This document shows, one piece after another, positions 43,684 through 52,221 of a stretch of 64,000 nucleotides of DNA. The notes beneath the pieces are model-generated. The model did no database searches. It saw only the letters and a list, made by a program, of their open reading frames with translations, and had not been told where the DNA came from. This DNA is from JAHEZL01 sp046074525. Its GTDB lineage: Bacteria > Bacteroidota > Bacteroidia > Flavobacteriales_C > GCA-002722245. The number at the start of each line of letters is the position of its first letter. Positions within the stretch are counted from its first letter, which is position 1. The stretch lies in assembly GCA_046074525.1 (NCBI GenBank), contig JBJTOK010000062.1, positions 1 through 64,000 on the forward strand, written 5' to 3'. The translations under genes were made by a program, and so were the position numbers.

Positions 43684-44382
43684 CTATATCTTCCTCATTT
43701 TCTCTTTCACCTGGTAAAAAGCACCATCCCTGTACTCAAACTTGCCTATGATTTCATAGTATTTAAACCCTTCGTCCTCGCTCACGAAATCGCGATTGGT
43801 TTCTTTGTAGAGAAAGGATTTCTCGTCGGGGTTGTAAGTCAGGTAATGACTTTCAATCTCCTCACCTTCCACATATTGTTCGGCTTCATTTTCCCAGAAG
43901 TTGTTTAAAAACGACACCGAATAAGAAGCTGAGCTGTCGTATTTGGTTTGGGCTTCATCAGCAAAAGTTTTCATAGGCACGAGCTGCAGGGTGTCATCCA
44001 CCAGTTTGCAGTGGTAAGCACGGGTGTATTTCATTCCCTCATCGCCTTTTCCGGTGAAAGAATCATCGGTGAGCACCAGATATTCACCTTCGTTTACCTT
44101 CTGCAAATCCACTACCGGCGCAGTAAAAGCGAAATCTTTCCTGAGTTCTTTTTTACCCACGTAAATCTTCCCGCTTTTCTTCTCCACTTTGAGTTTCCCG
44201 TCGGAGGAAGCAAGCTGGTCTTTATCTTTCTTTTCGGCAACTACCAGCAGTTCTACCTTTTTAGGCTGTTCAATAGCGCAGCTGAAGATTTCCTGTTCTT
44301 CCTGTTTCTGTTTTTCTTCTTTCACATCAGAATTACAAGCTGTAAGAGCGATTAAGGCTAAGAGGGCGATTTGAGTTTTCAT
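43684..44382 (-). CDS. Putative lipoprotein of unknown function
   Basis: A 232-residue protein with lipoprotein signal MKTQIALLALIALTAC (modified cysteine 16). A Glu/Lys/Gln-rich linker and a mixed, beta-rich domain follow. No family was recognised. The frame extends eight codons upstream, but the ATG at 44382 gives the proper signal. Acidic composition and the +2 Asn (CNS) suggest an outer-membrane-directed lipoprotein, which is only a tendency. The 43489-43683 stretch beyond its stop shows no gene. Confidence 0.6.
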   Translation of the reverse strand: MKTQIALLALIALTACNSDVKEEKQKQEEQEIFSCAIEQPKKVELLVVAEKKDKDQLASSDGKLKVEKKSGKIYVGKKELRKDFAFTAPVVDLQKVNEGEYLVLTDDSFTGKGDEGMKYTRAYHCKLVDDTLQLVPMKTFADEAQTKYDSSASYSVSFLNNFWENEAEQYVEGEEIESHYLTYNPDEKSFLYKETNRDFVSEDEGFKYYEIIGKFEYRDGAFYQVKEKMRKI

Positions 44383-44500
44383 GGTTTTTCGTATTTGATA
44401 ACTCAAAGATGGATGCTATTCCGTTGGAAAAAAGAGGTGTTTTAGGGTACGTCGGGGCTGCTTTATTAAGCGTTGGAGAATTTTGATTATTTGAAGGTGC

Positions 44501-45154
44501 CTAGCCCTCATTCCTGCAAATATTAACCTTCTCTCCTTCCGGAAGCGAATGAAAATCAATTTCCACCCAGTAAAACAACACGAAGAAAAGCATGATAGGA
44601 ATAATGGTAAAGAAAATCATTTTGAATCCTTGTTTATTGTCCCCGTGGAATAAAGTAAAAGTGAATAATGTCCAAAGCAGCATACACAGAAAAATGATAG
44701 TATTGATCTTCTCTCGCTCCAAGGTAACCGAATGAATTCCCCAGTTATAAACCAAATAGACGCAAACAACAGCCACCGATCCCAGTACCAATCCACACAT
44801 CTTTGGTTTACTTGTCTTATACAAAGGGAAATAATTGTGCCTGAAAGAAGTGAGGGAAACCAAAATAAAAATGAAGAAAAACAAAAGATAAATTGTCCGA
44901 TTCACAACGGCATCGCATGGTCCGTAGGACTGAAAACCCGCAGTGCACTCACAAACGTGAGGTTGATCCAGGTGCACATAAATCACGAAAGCAAAAAGAA
45001 CATATTCTATTACTACCAGAGCCACAATAATTTTTTGCGCTGTTTTTCCCTGCGACAGTAAGCCCCTGATGTATTGAAAGAAAACCATCAGCCAGCCATG
45101 AAGAGCCAGCGCGCCTGTTATTACAAAAAGACCAAGCCAAAAAAGTTTATCCAT
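44501..45154 (-). CDS. Six-helix membrane protein of unknown function
   Basis: A 217-residue integral membrane protein with about six helices. The second loop is cysteine-bearing (HVCECTAGFQSYGPCD), and the C-terminus after the last helix has another cysteine. The loop cysteines might form disulfides or bind metal if periplasmic. No family was recognised. A stem-loop followed by T residues lies in its 5' region (45174-45229). Confidence 0.5.
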   Translation of the reverse strand: MDKLFWLGLFVITGALALHGWLMVFFQYIRGLLSQGKTAQKIIVALVVIEYVLFAFVIYVHLDQPHVCECTAGFQSYGPCDAVVNRTIYLLFFFIFILVSLTSFRHNYFPLYKTSKPKMCGLVLGSVAVVCVYLVYNWGIHSVTLEREKINTIIFLCMLLWTLFTFTLFHGDNKQGFKMIFFTIIPIMLFFVLFYWVEIDFHSLPEGEKVNICRNEG

Positions 45155-45173
45155 AAAACCCGCAAGATTAAAA

Positions 45174-45229
45174 ACAACAAGCCGCCATCATCAACCATAG
45201 GGAGAGCTTTCCGACAGCGGTCTTGTTGT
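45174..45229 (-). promoter_or_regulatory. Stem-loop with T-run in the 5' region of the membrane-protein gene
   Basis: On the minus strand ACAACAAG-(A)-CCGC pairs with GCGGCTTGTTGT across a loop of about 30 bases and is followed by TTTT (complement of 45170-45173), some 20 bases before the ATG at 45154. It looks like a terminator or translational switch, but no ligand-binding or leader-peptide logic could be made out. Confidence 0.35.
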
Positions 45230-45335
45230 CTTTGTAAGTGATTATCCTCAAGAACATGAACCAAAAATATATCGTGATACTTTATTAAGAAGTAGTCTTT
45301 TATTATTCGTTGCTTTTTCCTCTGAAAGCGTTTTT

Positions 45336-45343
45336 TATCTTTG
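45336..45343 (+). promoter_or_regulatory. -7 promoter box of the reg_prop sensor kinase
   Basis: TATCTTTG matches TAnnTTTG exactly and lies 15 bp before the ATG at 45359. A TTG at 45310-45312 is 23 bp upstream of it, slightly beyond the usual spacing. It supports the start at 45359, upstream of the embedded repeat. Confidence 0.45.
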
Positions 45344-45358
45344 ATTAGATTGGGAAAG

Positions 45359-48300
45359 ATGTTGAGAAAACTCAAGAATATATTTATGTTTTTTCGAGAG
45401 TGGATTTCCCTCTTGGAGAAGAGGGGTACGAAGGCTTTTAGCGTGGTAGCAGGGAGATGGAAACTGCATAAGAGATCCATCTCCCTCCTCCCACACATCC
45501 CAACACACCCCTCTCCTCCGAGAGGGAAGGCATGGGGTGCATTCTTCGCATTCATTCTCACCCTCGCTCTCACTCCCACTCTTTTCTCCCAGGCTTACAA
45601 CTTCCGCAACTACTCCGTTAAAGATGGCGTTGCGCAATCGCAGGTGTACAGCCTCCTCCAGGATTCCCGCGGTTTCCTATGGATGGGCACACGCGGCGGA
45701 GGTATCACCCGCTTTGATGGCGTGAACTTTAAAACCTATAGCGTTCGTGACGGACTCATCAATAACTACATTTTCAATATCTGCGAAGATACCGAACACA
45801 ATTTATGGATAGGTACTACCGACGGACTCTCGAAATACAATGGCATCTCTTTCCAGAACTTCAAGCCTGCAGGAAGCACTTCGCAGTTATGGGTGCAGGA
45901 AATCGCTATCGACAAACAGGGCGGAAAATGGCTGGCCACCAACGAAGGTGTTTACCTCCTCCGCAACAATAAATTCATCAACGTCAGCGAAAAACTCAAG
46001 CAAAAGAAAGCCGTAGTCAATGCGATCCACGTCGACAAATACGGCGCTATCTGGTACGGAACATCGGAAGGCTTATATAAAATCACTAAAAAAGGATCTT
46101 CCTATTCTCTCGAAAAAAGAGGGAAATCGGCGCGCTTCATCTACAATTCCATTACGGCTATCAAAGAGGACCACAAAGGAGGTATTTATATTGGCACCTA
46201 TGGCAACGGCGCTTACCACTTCGATGGCGTTACTTTTTCCCGTATCGACTCCAATGAGGTTTTGAACCGCCAAACCGTACTCGATATCTTCTTTGATAAA
46301 CACGACAATATTTGGATAGCCACCCTCAGCAAAGGCGTTGCGCAATACAACACCATCGCGAAATCCCTCACCTGGCTCACCGAAAATGAAGGTTTAAGCA
46401 ACAACCACGTGCGCAGCATTACCCAGGACAACAGTGGTAATTTCTGGTTTGGTACTTCCGGTGGCGGTGTGTGCAACTATTTCGGGAAACAATTTACCAA
46501 TTATGATAAGAGTTCAGGATTGGCAGGAAATTTCATTTACAGCATTTTTCGCGACAGTCATAAAAGGTTATGGATCGGTGCTTCCGATAAAGGCGTAAGC
46601 ATTCTCGACAGCGCCGGATTCTCCTCTTTCAACTCCGAAAATGGGTTTGCCGATGTGAAGGTGAAAGCCATCAGCGAAGATGATTTCGGGAATGTGTACA
46701 TCGGCACCGACGGTCAGGGTTTATACCGCTACGATTCCACGGGATTTCACTTGCTTGAGGGATTCAACAAAAAATATATACGAGCTATTGTAAAAGGCAA
46801 CGACAGCTCTTTATGGGTAGCCACTGCCGGAACAGGATTGTATAAAATCACCATCACAAGTTATGGCACTTCTACTAAAAATTTCACTACTCAGGACGGA
46901 CTCTTACACAACAGGCTCACCACTTTACACATCGATAAAAACAATCGCTTGTGGTACGGCACCGAAAGCGATGGCGTGGGCTGTGTGAAGGACGACATCG
47001 TGCAAAGACTGCAATGGAGCGTTCGCGACGGACTGCGCTCCAACTCCATCCGCTGCTTCGCCGAGGACAAAAGTGGTTACCTGTGGATAGGTACAGCCGG
47101 CGCAGGAATTTCCTCAGTGCAACTATATGAAGAAGATTTCAAAATCAGCTCTTACAACCACGACAACGGACTCACCTCTTCCAACATTTATTTGTTGTGC
47201 ATCGATCAATCGAACAATTTGTTTGTGGGAACCGAAACCGGACTCGATTACCTTTCTTTCGATAAGCAACGCAAACCATTGCAGATAAAGCACTACAGCA
47301 AAGGAGAAGGATTTACAGGCATCGAAACCTGCCAGAATGCAGTATGGAGCGACAATAACGGCACCATCTGGTTTGGTACCATCAACGGACTTTCCAAGTA
47401 CAACGCGGCCAATAAAGTGAAAAATGAATACGCACCCATTATCAGTATCAGCGATGTGAAATTGTTTTATGAAAGCATTTCTTCCACCAGTTTCAAAAAT
47501 TATGCGGGCGATTGGAATAAAGTGAAATATCTGGAATTGCCCTACAACCAAAATCACCTGAGTTTCGATTTTATGGCCATCAACTTCAGCAATCCTGAAG
47601 CCGTGAAATACCAGTGGAAGCTGGATGGCTTTGATGAAATCTGGTCGCCAGCAAGCAACGAGCACAGCATTGTGTATTCGAATTTGAGTCCGGGAACCTA
47701 CACCTTCATGGTCAAGGCCTGCAACGAAGATGGTGTTTGGAATGCAGAGCCAGTAGTACTTTCCTTCGTTATCAATGCCCCATTCTGGATGCGCTGGTGG
47801 TTCATTACGCTTGTTATCGTGGTTATCGGCAGCAGTATCTTCTTCCTCTTCAAATGGAGAGTAAACCGCATCCAGGCCAGGGCCGATGCCGAAAACAAGA
47901 AGATACAAATGGAAAAAGATATTGTTGAGCTCGAACAAAAAGCTTTGAGATTACAAATGAATCCGCATTTCATTTTCAATGCGCTCAACTCGATACAGTC
48001 GCAAATAGGCACGAACAACGATCAGGCAGCACGTTACTATCTCGCGAAATTTTCGCGACTGATGCGTCAAATCCTTGATAATTCACGCAACACTTTCATC
48101 ACCCTGGAAGAAGAAGCGCATACCATTGAAAACTATCTGCTGATAGAAAAATTTTGTAACGGCGACCGCTTCGATTACACCGTCACCATTCAGGACAGCA
48201 TTGAGAAAGATTATGTAAAAATTCCGCCCATGCTGCTGCAGCCCTTTGTGGAAAATGCCATTAAGCACGGACTGAAGCACATCCACGACAAACGCGGAAA

Positions 48301-48562
48301 AATTGATGTAGAGTTTATTGAAAAGGATAATTTACTGGAATGCTCGGTGACCGACAATGGTATCGGGCGCGTGAAAGCCGGTGAACTCAATCAGGTGAGC
48401 AAAGAAACTTACCACAAATCCACCGCCCTTCTGGTAACCCAGGAGCGACTCGATTTAATGCAACATGATAAAGCGGTAAAATCGCTGGAAATTATAGATT
48501 TGTATAACGAACACGGCAATGCCTCAGGAACAAAAGTGATTGTAAGAATACCGATTTCCTAG
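45359..48562 (+). CDS. Reg_prop / Y_Y_Y sensor histidine kinase (LytS-type)
   Basis: A 1067-residue membrane sensor. After an odd N-terminus there are about 13 two-component-regulator propeller repeats (QDSRGFLWMGTRGGGITRFDG and variants, to about residue 690). A Y_Y_Y domain (about 720-800), one transmembrane helix (about 807-830) and a short coiled coil follow. The His_kinase domain has the phosphoacceptor His870 in MNPHFIFNALNS, then an ATPase with QPFVENAIKHGLK. It would sense a periplasmic ligand and phosphorylate the LytTR regulator downstream. The first 60 residues contain a translated palindromic repeat lying before the hydrophobic signal core (AFFAFILTLALTPTLFSQA). TTG at 45341 is an alternative start. 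Confidence 0.88.
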   Translation: MLRKLKNIFMFFREWISLLEKRGTKAFSVVAGRWKLHKRSISLLPHIPTHPSPPRGKAWGAFFAFILTLALTPTLFSQAYNFRNYSVKDGVAQSQVYSLLQDSRGFLWMGTRGGGITRFDGVNFKTYSVRDGLINNYIFNICEDTEHNLWIGTTDGLSKYNGISFQNFKPAGSTSQLWVQEIAIDKQGGKWLATNEGVYLLRNNKFINVSEKLKQKKAVVNAIHVDKYGAIWYGTSEGLYKITKKGSSYSLEKRGKSARFIYNSITAIKEDHKGGIYIGTYGNGAYHFDGVTFSRIDSNEVLNRQTVLDIFFDKHDNIWIATLSKGVAQYNTIAKSLTWLTENEGLSNNHVRSITQDNSGNFWFGTSGGGVCNYFGKQFTNYDKSSGLAGNFIYSIFRDSHKRLWIGASDKGVSILDSAGFSSFNSENGFADVKVKAISEDDFGNVYIGTDGQGLYRYDSTGFHLLEGFNKKYIRAIVKGNDSSLWVATAGTGLYKITITSYGTSTKNFTTQDGLLHNRLTTLHIDKNNRLWYGTESDGVGCVKDDIVQRLQWSVRDGLRSNSIRCFAEDKSGYLWIGTAGAGISSVQLYEEDFKISSYNHDNGLTSSNIYLLCIDQSNNLFVGTETGLDYLSFDKQRKPLQIKHYSKGEGFTGIETCQNAVWSDNNGTIWFGTINGLSKYNAANKVKNEYAPIISISDVKLFYESISSTSFKNYAGDWNKVKYLELPYNQNHLSFDFMAINFSNPEAVKYQWKLDGFDEIWSPASNEHSIVYSNLSPGTYTFMVKACNEDGVWNAEPVVLSFVINAPFWMRWWFITLVIVVIGSSIFFLFKWRVNRIQARADAENKKIQMEKDIVELEQKALRLQMNPHFIFNALNSIQSQIGTNNDQAARYYLAKFSRLMRQILDNSRNTFITLEEEAHTIENYLLIEKFCNGDRFDYTVTIQDSIEKDYVKIPPMLLQPFVENAIKHGLKHIHDKRGKIDVEFIEKDNLLECSVTDNGIGRVKAGELNQVSKETYHKSTALLVTQERLDLMQHDKAVKSLEIIDLYNEHGNASGTKVIVRIPIS
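45396..45534. repeat. Dispersed palindromic element, copy 2, inside the sensor kinase frame
   Basis: The same element as at 13751-13890: left arm agtggatttccctcttgg, right arm cctctcctccgagaggg, and the inner pair gggagatgg / ccatctccc. It lies wholly within the open reading frame of the sensor kinase, between a basic start (MLRKLKNIFMFF) and the hydrophobic signal core. The frame is preserved across it, adding roughly 46 codons. Confidence 0.8.
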
Positions 48563-48570
48563 TCCTATCC

Positions 48571-48678
48571 GTCATTGCGAAATTTTTGCACTCAAAAATG
48601 AAGCAAACTTATAATGGCTTATAACCAAATTTGATGAGGAGGTTGCTTCATTTTTGAGTACAAAAATTTCGCAATGAC
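48571..48678. repeat. 108-bp near-perfect palindrome between sensor and regulator genes
   Basis: Two 36-bp arms (48571-48606 and 48643-48678) beginning GTCATTGCGAAATTTTTGCA and ending ...TTTCGCAATGAC are complementary at 35 of 36 positions around a 36-base interior. The ends carry the GTCATTGCGA motif. No coding capacity. It starts 8 bp after the kinase stop. It would form a very stable hairpin in the kinase-regulator transcript. Confidence 0.9.
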
Positions 48679-48727
48679 CTGTAGAAGAGAACAGCCGTAT
48701 TAAAAGAACTGAATAAAAATAAAGTAT

Positions 48728-49471
48728 ATGATAAAAGCCATCATCATCGACGACATTGAACAAGCGCGCATCACGCTTAAAAAAGATCTCGAAACCTACG
48801 CCAGCGATGTACAAATCATCGGCGAAGCCAGTGGTGTTGTTGAAGGCGCCAAACTGCTCAACAAAATACAACCCGATGTATTGTTCCTCGATATTCAGAT
48901 GCAGGACGGCAGTGGTTTTGATTTGCTGGATGTATTGAAGGACATTCCATTTAAAATCATTTTCATCACTGCCTCCGATGCTCACGCCATCAAAGCCTTC
49001 CGCTATGCAGCCATCGATTACCTCATGAAACCGGTTGATCCTGATGAACTGGTGAGCGCTCTCAATAAATTCCGCGAGCAACGATTGAATGAAAACGAGA
49101 AATACAAACTGCTCAACGATTCATTGAAAAACCATCACAAACCCAATGAGCGACTGGCTTTGCACACACAGGATAAAATCCATATCGTCAATATCAACGA
49201 AATCCTGCGCTGCGAAAGCTCGGTCAACTATACCGAATTCCATTTCAACGGCGGCAAGAAATTACTGGTAACAAAAACATTGAAGGATTTTGAAGATCTG
49301 CTTGGCGACCAGGGATTTTATCGCGTACACCAATCGCATTTGGTGAATACTAAATTCATCAAGGAATTTGTAAAAACCGATGGCGGTTATCTGCTCATGG
49401 GCGATGGCTCTAATATTCCGGTTTCAGTGCGCAAGCGTCCGGAAGTGATGAAGATGCTGGAGGAGTTGTAG
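48728..49471 (+). CDS. LytTR-type response regulator
   Basis: A 247-residue transcription factor. The receiver domain (1-120) has acidic pair Asp8-Asp9, phosphoacceptor Asp55 (LFLDIQ) and the conserved lysine in YLMKPVD. The C-terminal LytTR DNA-binding domain (about 145-247) shows IVNINEILRCESSVNYTEF and FYRVHQSHLVN. It is the likely cognate partner of the upstream LytS-type kinase. The target genes are not evident. Confidence 0.92.
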   Translation: MIKAIIIDDIEQARITLKKDLETYASDVQIIGEASGVVEGAKLLNKIQPDVLFLDIQMQDGSGFDLLDVLKDIPFKIIFITASDAHAIKAFRYAAIDYLMKPVDPDELVSALNKFREQRLNENEKYKLLNDSLKNHHKPNERLALHTQDKIHIVNINEILRCESSVNYTEFHFNGGKKLLVTKTLKDFEDLLGDQGFYRVHQSHLVNTKFIKEFVKTDGGYLLMGDGSNIPVSVRKRPEVMKMLEEL

Positions 49472-49556
49472 ATTATGGTTGCGTTATGAATGCTTTCGCA
49501 TTGGATTCAAAATGAACTGCAATTTGATTTAATAAACCTGACAGCAACCAATCCCC

Positions 49557-49576
49557 GATATGATTTTCGTCATATC
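49557..49576 (+). promoter_or_regulatory. CRP/FNR-type operator upstream of ccoI
   Basis: GATATGA-N6-TCATATC, a perfect 7-bp inverted repeat with the TGA-N6-TCA spacing used by CRP/FNR proteins. Its centre (49566.5) lies about 41 bp before the predicted transcription start near the ccoI ATG, the usual class II activator position. The ccoI promoter lacks a -33 element, consistent with activator dependence. Confidence 0.7.
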
Positions 49577-49596
49577 CTCTTCCCTTCTTTCCTCCG

Positions 49597-49604
49597 CACT
49601 TTTG
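49597..49604 (+). promoter_or_regulatory. -7 promoter box of ccoI
   Basis: CACTTTTG, one mismatch from TAnnTTTG, ends four bases before the ccoI ATG. No TTTG/TTG element is seen at the -33 position, where the CRP/FNR-type operator lies instead. Confidence 0.5.
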
Positions 49605-49608
49605 TTGC

Positions 49609-51981
49609 ATGAAGGAACCCTGCTTCCATTGCGGAGAAGAAATAAAAGAATTATTCGTCGTTGACAAACGTAGTTTCTGCTGTGCAGCCTGCGTGAATGT
49701 TTATCAGCTGCTGAATAGTTCCGGACTGGCTTCTTACTACACACTAGAGCAGTCGCCGGGCTTCTCTCCCAAAATAAAAGAAGAAGCTTTTGCCTTTCTC
49801 GACTTGCCTGAGGCAGTTGAAAAATTACTGGATTTCAAGAGCAGAGATGTGGAGAAAGTGCGACTCGTTCTTCCGCAAATTCATTGCAGCTCCTGTGTAT
49901 ACCTGCTGGAAAACCTTTATAAAATCAGGGAAGGGATACTCAACGTCAACGTAAATTTCTCACTCAAGGAAGCTTCCATCTCCTATAACCCGCAAAAAAT
50001 TTCACTGAAAGAAGTCGCATTGCTACTCAGTAAAATCGGCTATGAACCTTCTTTCAAGAAAAAAAACGGGACAGAGAAAGTCGACACGCATTATAAAAAA
50101 CAACTCTGGAAAATTGGCGTTGCCGGTTTTTGTTTCGGCAACATCATGCTGCTTAGTTTCCCCGAATACCTAGCCATTTCCGAAATATCAGAAAATTTCA
50201 AATTACTCTTCCGTTACCTTAATGTATTGCTCATACTGCCTGTACTTTTTTACTCGGGAACCGAATATTTCATCAACAGCATCAATGCACTCAAAATAAA
50301 AAAAATCAGTATTGACGTCCCTCTTGCTATTGGTATCGTGGCCTTGTTCGCGAGAAGTCTATACGAAGTTTTCAGCGCTACAGGATCGGGGTATTTTGAT
50401 ACGCTGGCCGGACTCATTTTCCTTTTGTTGAGCGGACGTTACTTTCAAAACAAGGTATTCGACCAGTTTTCTTTCGAACGTGAACTATACTCCTACTTTC
50501 CTCTTGCGGTAATCAAAATGGGCGATAAGGAAGAACGCATCCTCATTGAAAATCTGCAGGAAAACGACCATATAAAAATAAAAAATGAAGAGATCCTTCC
50601 CTGCGATGCAGAAGTATTGTCGGAGACAGTGAGTGTCGACCTGAGTTTCATCACGGGCGAGTCGCTTCCTAAAATTTTCAGCAAAGGCGACAAAATTTTT
50701 GCGGGGAGTAAAATAAGTGGAAAGCCTGGTGAATTCAAGGTTTTGCAAAAAACCGACAAAAGCTATCTCGCACAATTATGGAATGAAGTAAAGGCAAGCC
50801 GGCAAGATGATGTACTGGAATCACTCACAGGGCGATTCAGTGCTTATTTCACTTTACTGGTACTGTTCATCGCTGCAACGGCTTTTTCTTATTACTGGCT
50901 ACACAACAATATCCCGGGAGCTTTTAATGCTCTTACAGCGGTATTACTTATCACCTGTCCTTGCGCCTCCGCTCTTTCGGCACCTATGGCCCTCGGCAAC
51001 GCCATACGCCTCATGGCTAAAAAAGGCTTCTTCCTGAAAAATGCTTTCGTAGTAGAAAAAATAGCAGGAGTAAAAAATGTGGTCCTCGACAAAACAGGAA
51101 CCATTACTGTAGCCGAAAAAAATGAATTGAGTTATTACGGATCAACATTAAGCGATCACGAAAAAGCCCTGGTATTTGCCGCTGCAAATGCAAGCAATCA
51201 CCCGCTAAGTCGGATACTGGCCGCATACCTCCCTGTATCTGCTTTGCCTGTGGAAAGCTTTAATGAAATAAAAGGCAAAGGTGTGGATGCCGTTGTGCAA
51301 GGTATTTCGTTGCGATTAGGATCTGCAGTGTTTACTGATTCAACAAGCAGTGACGTGAGTGAAAATAAAAACTACGGTTCGGCAGTACACATTTCCATCA
51401 GCAATATTTACAAAGGATATTTTTTTATCGAAAGCCGTTATCGTGAAGGCTTATGGGAAATGCTGGATCAACTTTCCAAAACACATAAAATATGTTTGCT
51501 CAGCGGCGACCATGCCGACAAAAATCCGAAACTGAAGGAGCACTTTAGTACTAAGATGTACTTCAACCAGCATCCCGAAGGAAAAAAAGAAATTATCCAA
51601 ATACTGCGCGAACAGGGAAAAACCATGATGGTTGGCGATGGCATTAACGACAGTGCAGCGCTCACCGTGAGTGATGTAGGCATCGCTGTGGCCGACAATG
51701 TCAATGCTTTTTATCCCTCCGCACAGGTGATCATGGACGGTAAGATGTTTACCCTTTTACCTCAAATGCTGCGCTATTCAGGCCTCGTGGTGAAAATTAT
51801 TTACGCCTGTCTGGCCCTCTCATTCCTGTATAACATTATAGGTATTGTATTTGCCTGCACTTTGCAAGTCACTCCTTTATTTGCCGCTGTACTCATGCCC
51901 ATCAGTTCCATTACTGTTGTTTCTCTGGCTGTTGGCGGAAGTTACATCGCATACAGAAAAGTCTTCGCAGTACGAAACTGA
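49609..51981 (+). CDS. ccoI: CcoI-type copper-transporting P-type ATPase
   Basis: A 790-residue P1B-type ATPase that supplies copper for assembly of the cbb3 oxidase. The N-terminus is an extra cysteine motif (CFHCGEEIK ... SFCCAACVNVYQLL). A heavy-metal-associated domain follows (about 80-145, QIHCSSCVYLLE), then eight helices with the CPC metal site at residues 450-452, the phosphorylation motif DKTGT (Asp494) and the hinge GDGINDSAAL. Its position directly before ccoS and ccoN identifies the CcoI role rather than general copper detoxification. Confidence 0.92.
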   Translation: MKEPCFHCGEEIKELFVVDKRSFCCAACVNVYQLLNSSGLASYYTLEQSPGFSPKIKEEAFAFLDLPEAVEKLLDFKSRDVEKVRLVLPQIHCSSCVYLLENLYKIREGILNVNVNFSLKEASISYNPQKISLKEVALLLSKIGYEPSFKKKNGTEKVDTHYKKQLWKIGVAGFCFGNIMLLSFPEYLAISEISENFKLLFRYLNVLLILPVLFYSGTEYFINSINALKIKKISIDVPLAIGIVALFARSLYEVFSATGSGYFDTLAGLIFLLLSGRYFQNKVFDQFSFERELYSYFPLAVIKMGDKEERILIENLQENDHIKIKNEEILPCDAEVLSETVSVDLSFITGESLPKIFSKGDKIFAGSKISGKPGEFKVLQKTDKSYLAQLWNEVKASRQDDVLESLTGRFSAYFTLLVLFIAATAFSYYWLHNNIPGAFNALTAVLLITCPCASALSAPMALGNAIRLMAKKGFFLKNAFVVEKIAGVKNVVLDKTGTITVAEKNELSYYGSTLSDHEKALVFAAANASNHPLSRILAAYLPVSALPVESFNEIKGKGVDAVVQGISLRLGSAVFTDSTSSDVSENKNYGSAVHISISNIYKGYFFIESRYREGLWEMLDQLSKTHKICLLSGDHADKNPKLKEHFSTKMYFNQHPEGKKEIIQILREQGKTMMVGDGINDSAALTVSDVGIAVADNVNAFYPSAQVIMDGKMFTLLPQMLRYSGLVVKIIYACLALSFLYNIIGIVFACTLQVTPLFAAVLMPISSITVVSLAVGGSYIAYRKVFAVRN

Positions 51982-51994
51982 TTTCTGTCATATC
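51975..51994 (+). promoter_or_regulatory. CRP/FNR-type operator upstream of ccoS
   Basis: TGA-N6-TCA with a perfect right half TCATATC, the same as in the ccoI site, but a weaker left half (AAACTGA). It overlaps the ccoI stop codon. Its centre (51984.5) is 60-64 bp before the start predicted from a TACTTTTA -7 box (52036-52043), near the class I position. Confidence 0.5.
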
Positions 51995-52059
51995 TCCTGC
52001 TAAGCAGCATCACTGTACGTCTTCCCTCTCCCTGGTACTTTTACCATCAAAACAGAGCC

Positions 52060-52221
52060 ATGAGTGTATTACTTCTATTGATTATCCTGAGTTTACTGAT
52101 CGCCGCCTTTTTTGTGGGCTGCTATTACTGGGCGGTAAAAACAGACCAGTTTGAAGACAGCTACACTCCCTCTGTAAGAATTCTTTTTGATGATGAATTA
52201 ACCAAAAAACAATCAGAGTAA
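52060..52221 (+). CDS. ccoS: cbb3 oxidase maturation protein CcoS
   Basis: A 53-residue membrane peptide. One helix (about 3-22) is followed by the conserved WAVKTDQFED stretch of CcoS, here YYWAVKTDQFEDSYTP. CcoS is needed for cofactor insertion into the cbb3 oxidase. Its TAA shares its last base with the ccoNO ATG. Too short for many gene finders. Confidence 0.88.
   Translation: MSVLLLLIILSLLIAAFFVGCYYWAVKTDQFEDSYTPSVRILFDDELTKKQSE

Noticed and set aside
43534..43908. A 124-codon plus-strand frame starting in the gap after the CHU_C hairpin.
   Set aside because: Most of it is antisense to the lipoprotein gene at 43684-44382. The unique part is AT-rich with no conserved pattern, and no promoter or family supports it.
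47123..47938. A 271-codon open frame on the minus strand inside the reg_prop kinase.
   Set aside because: It is fully antisense to a well-recognised gene, has no recognisable domain, and looks like a mirror of the kinase codon usage.
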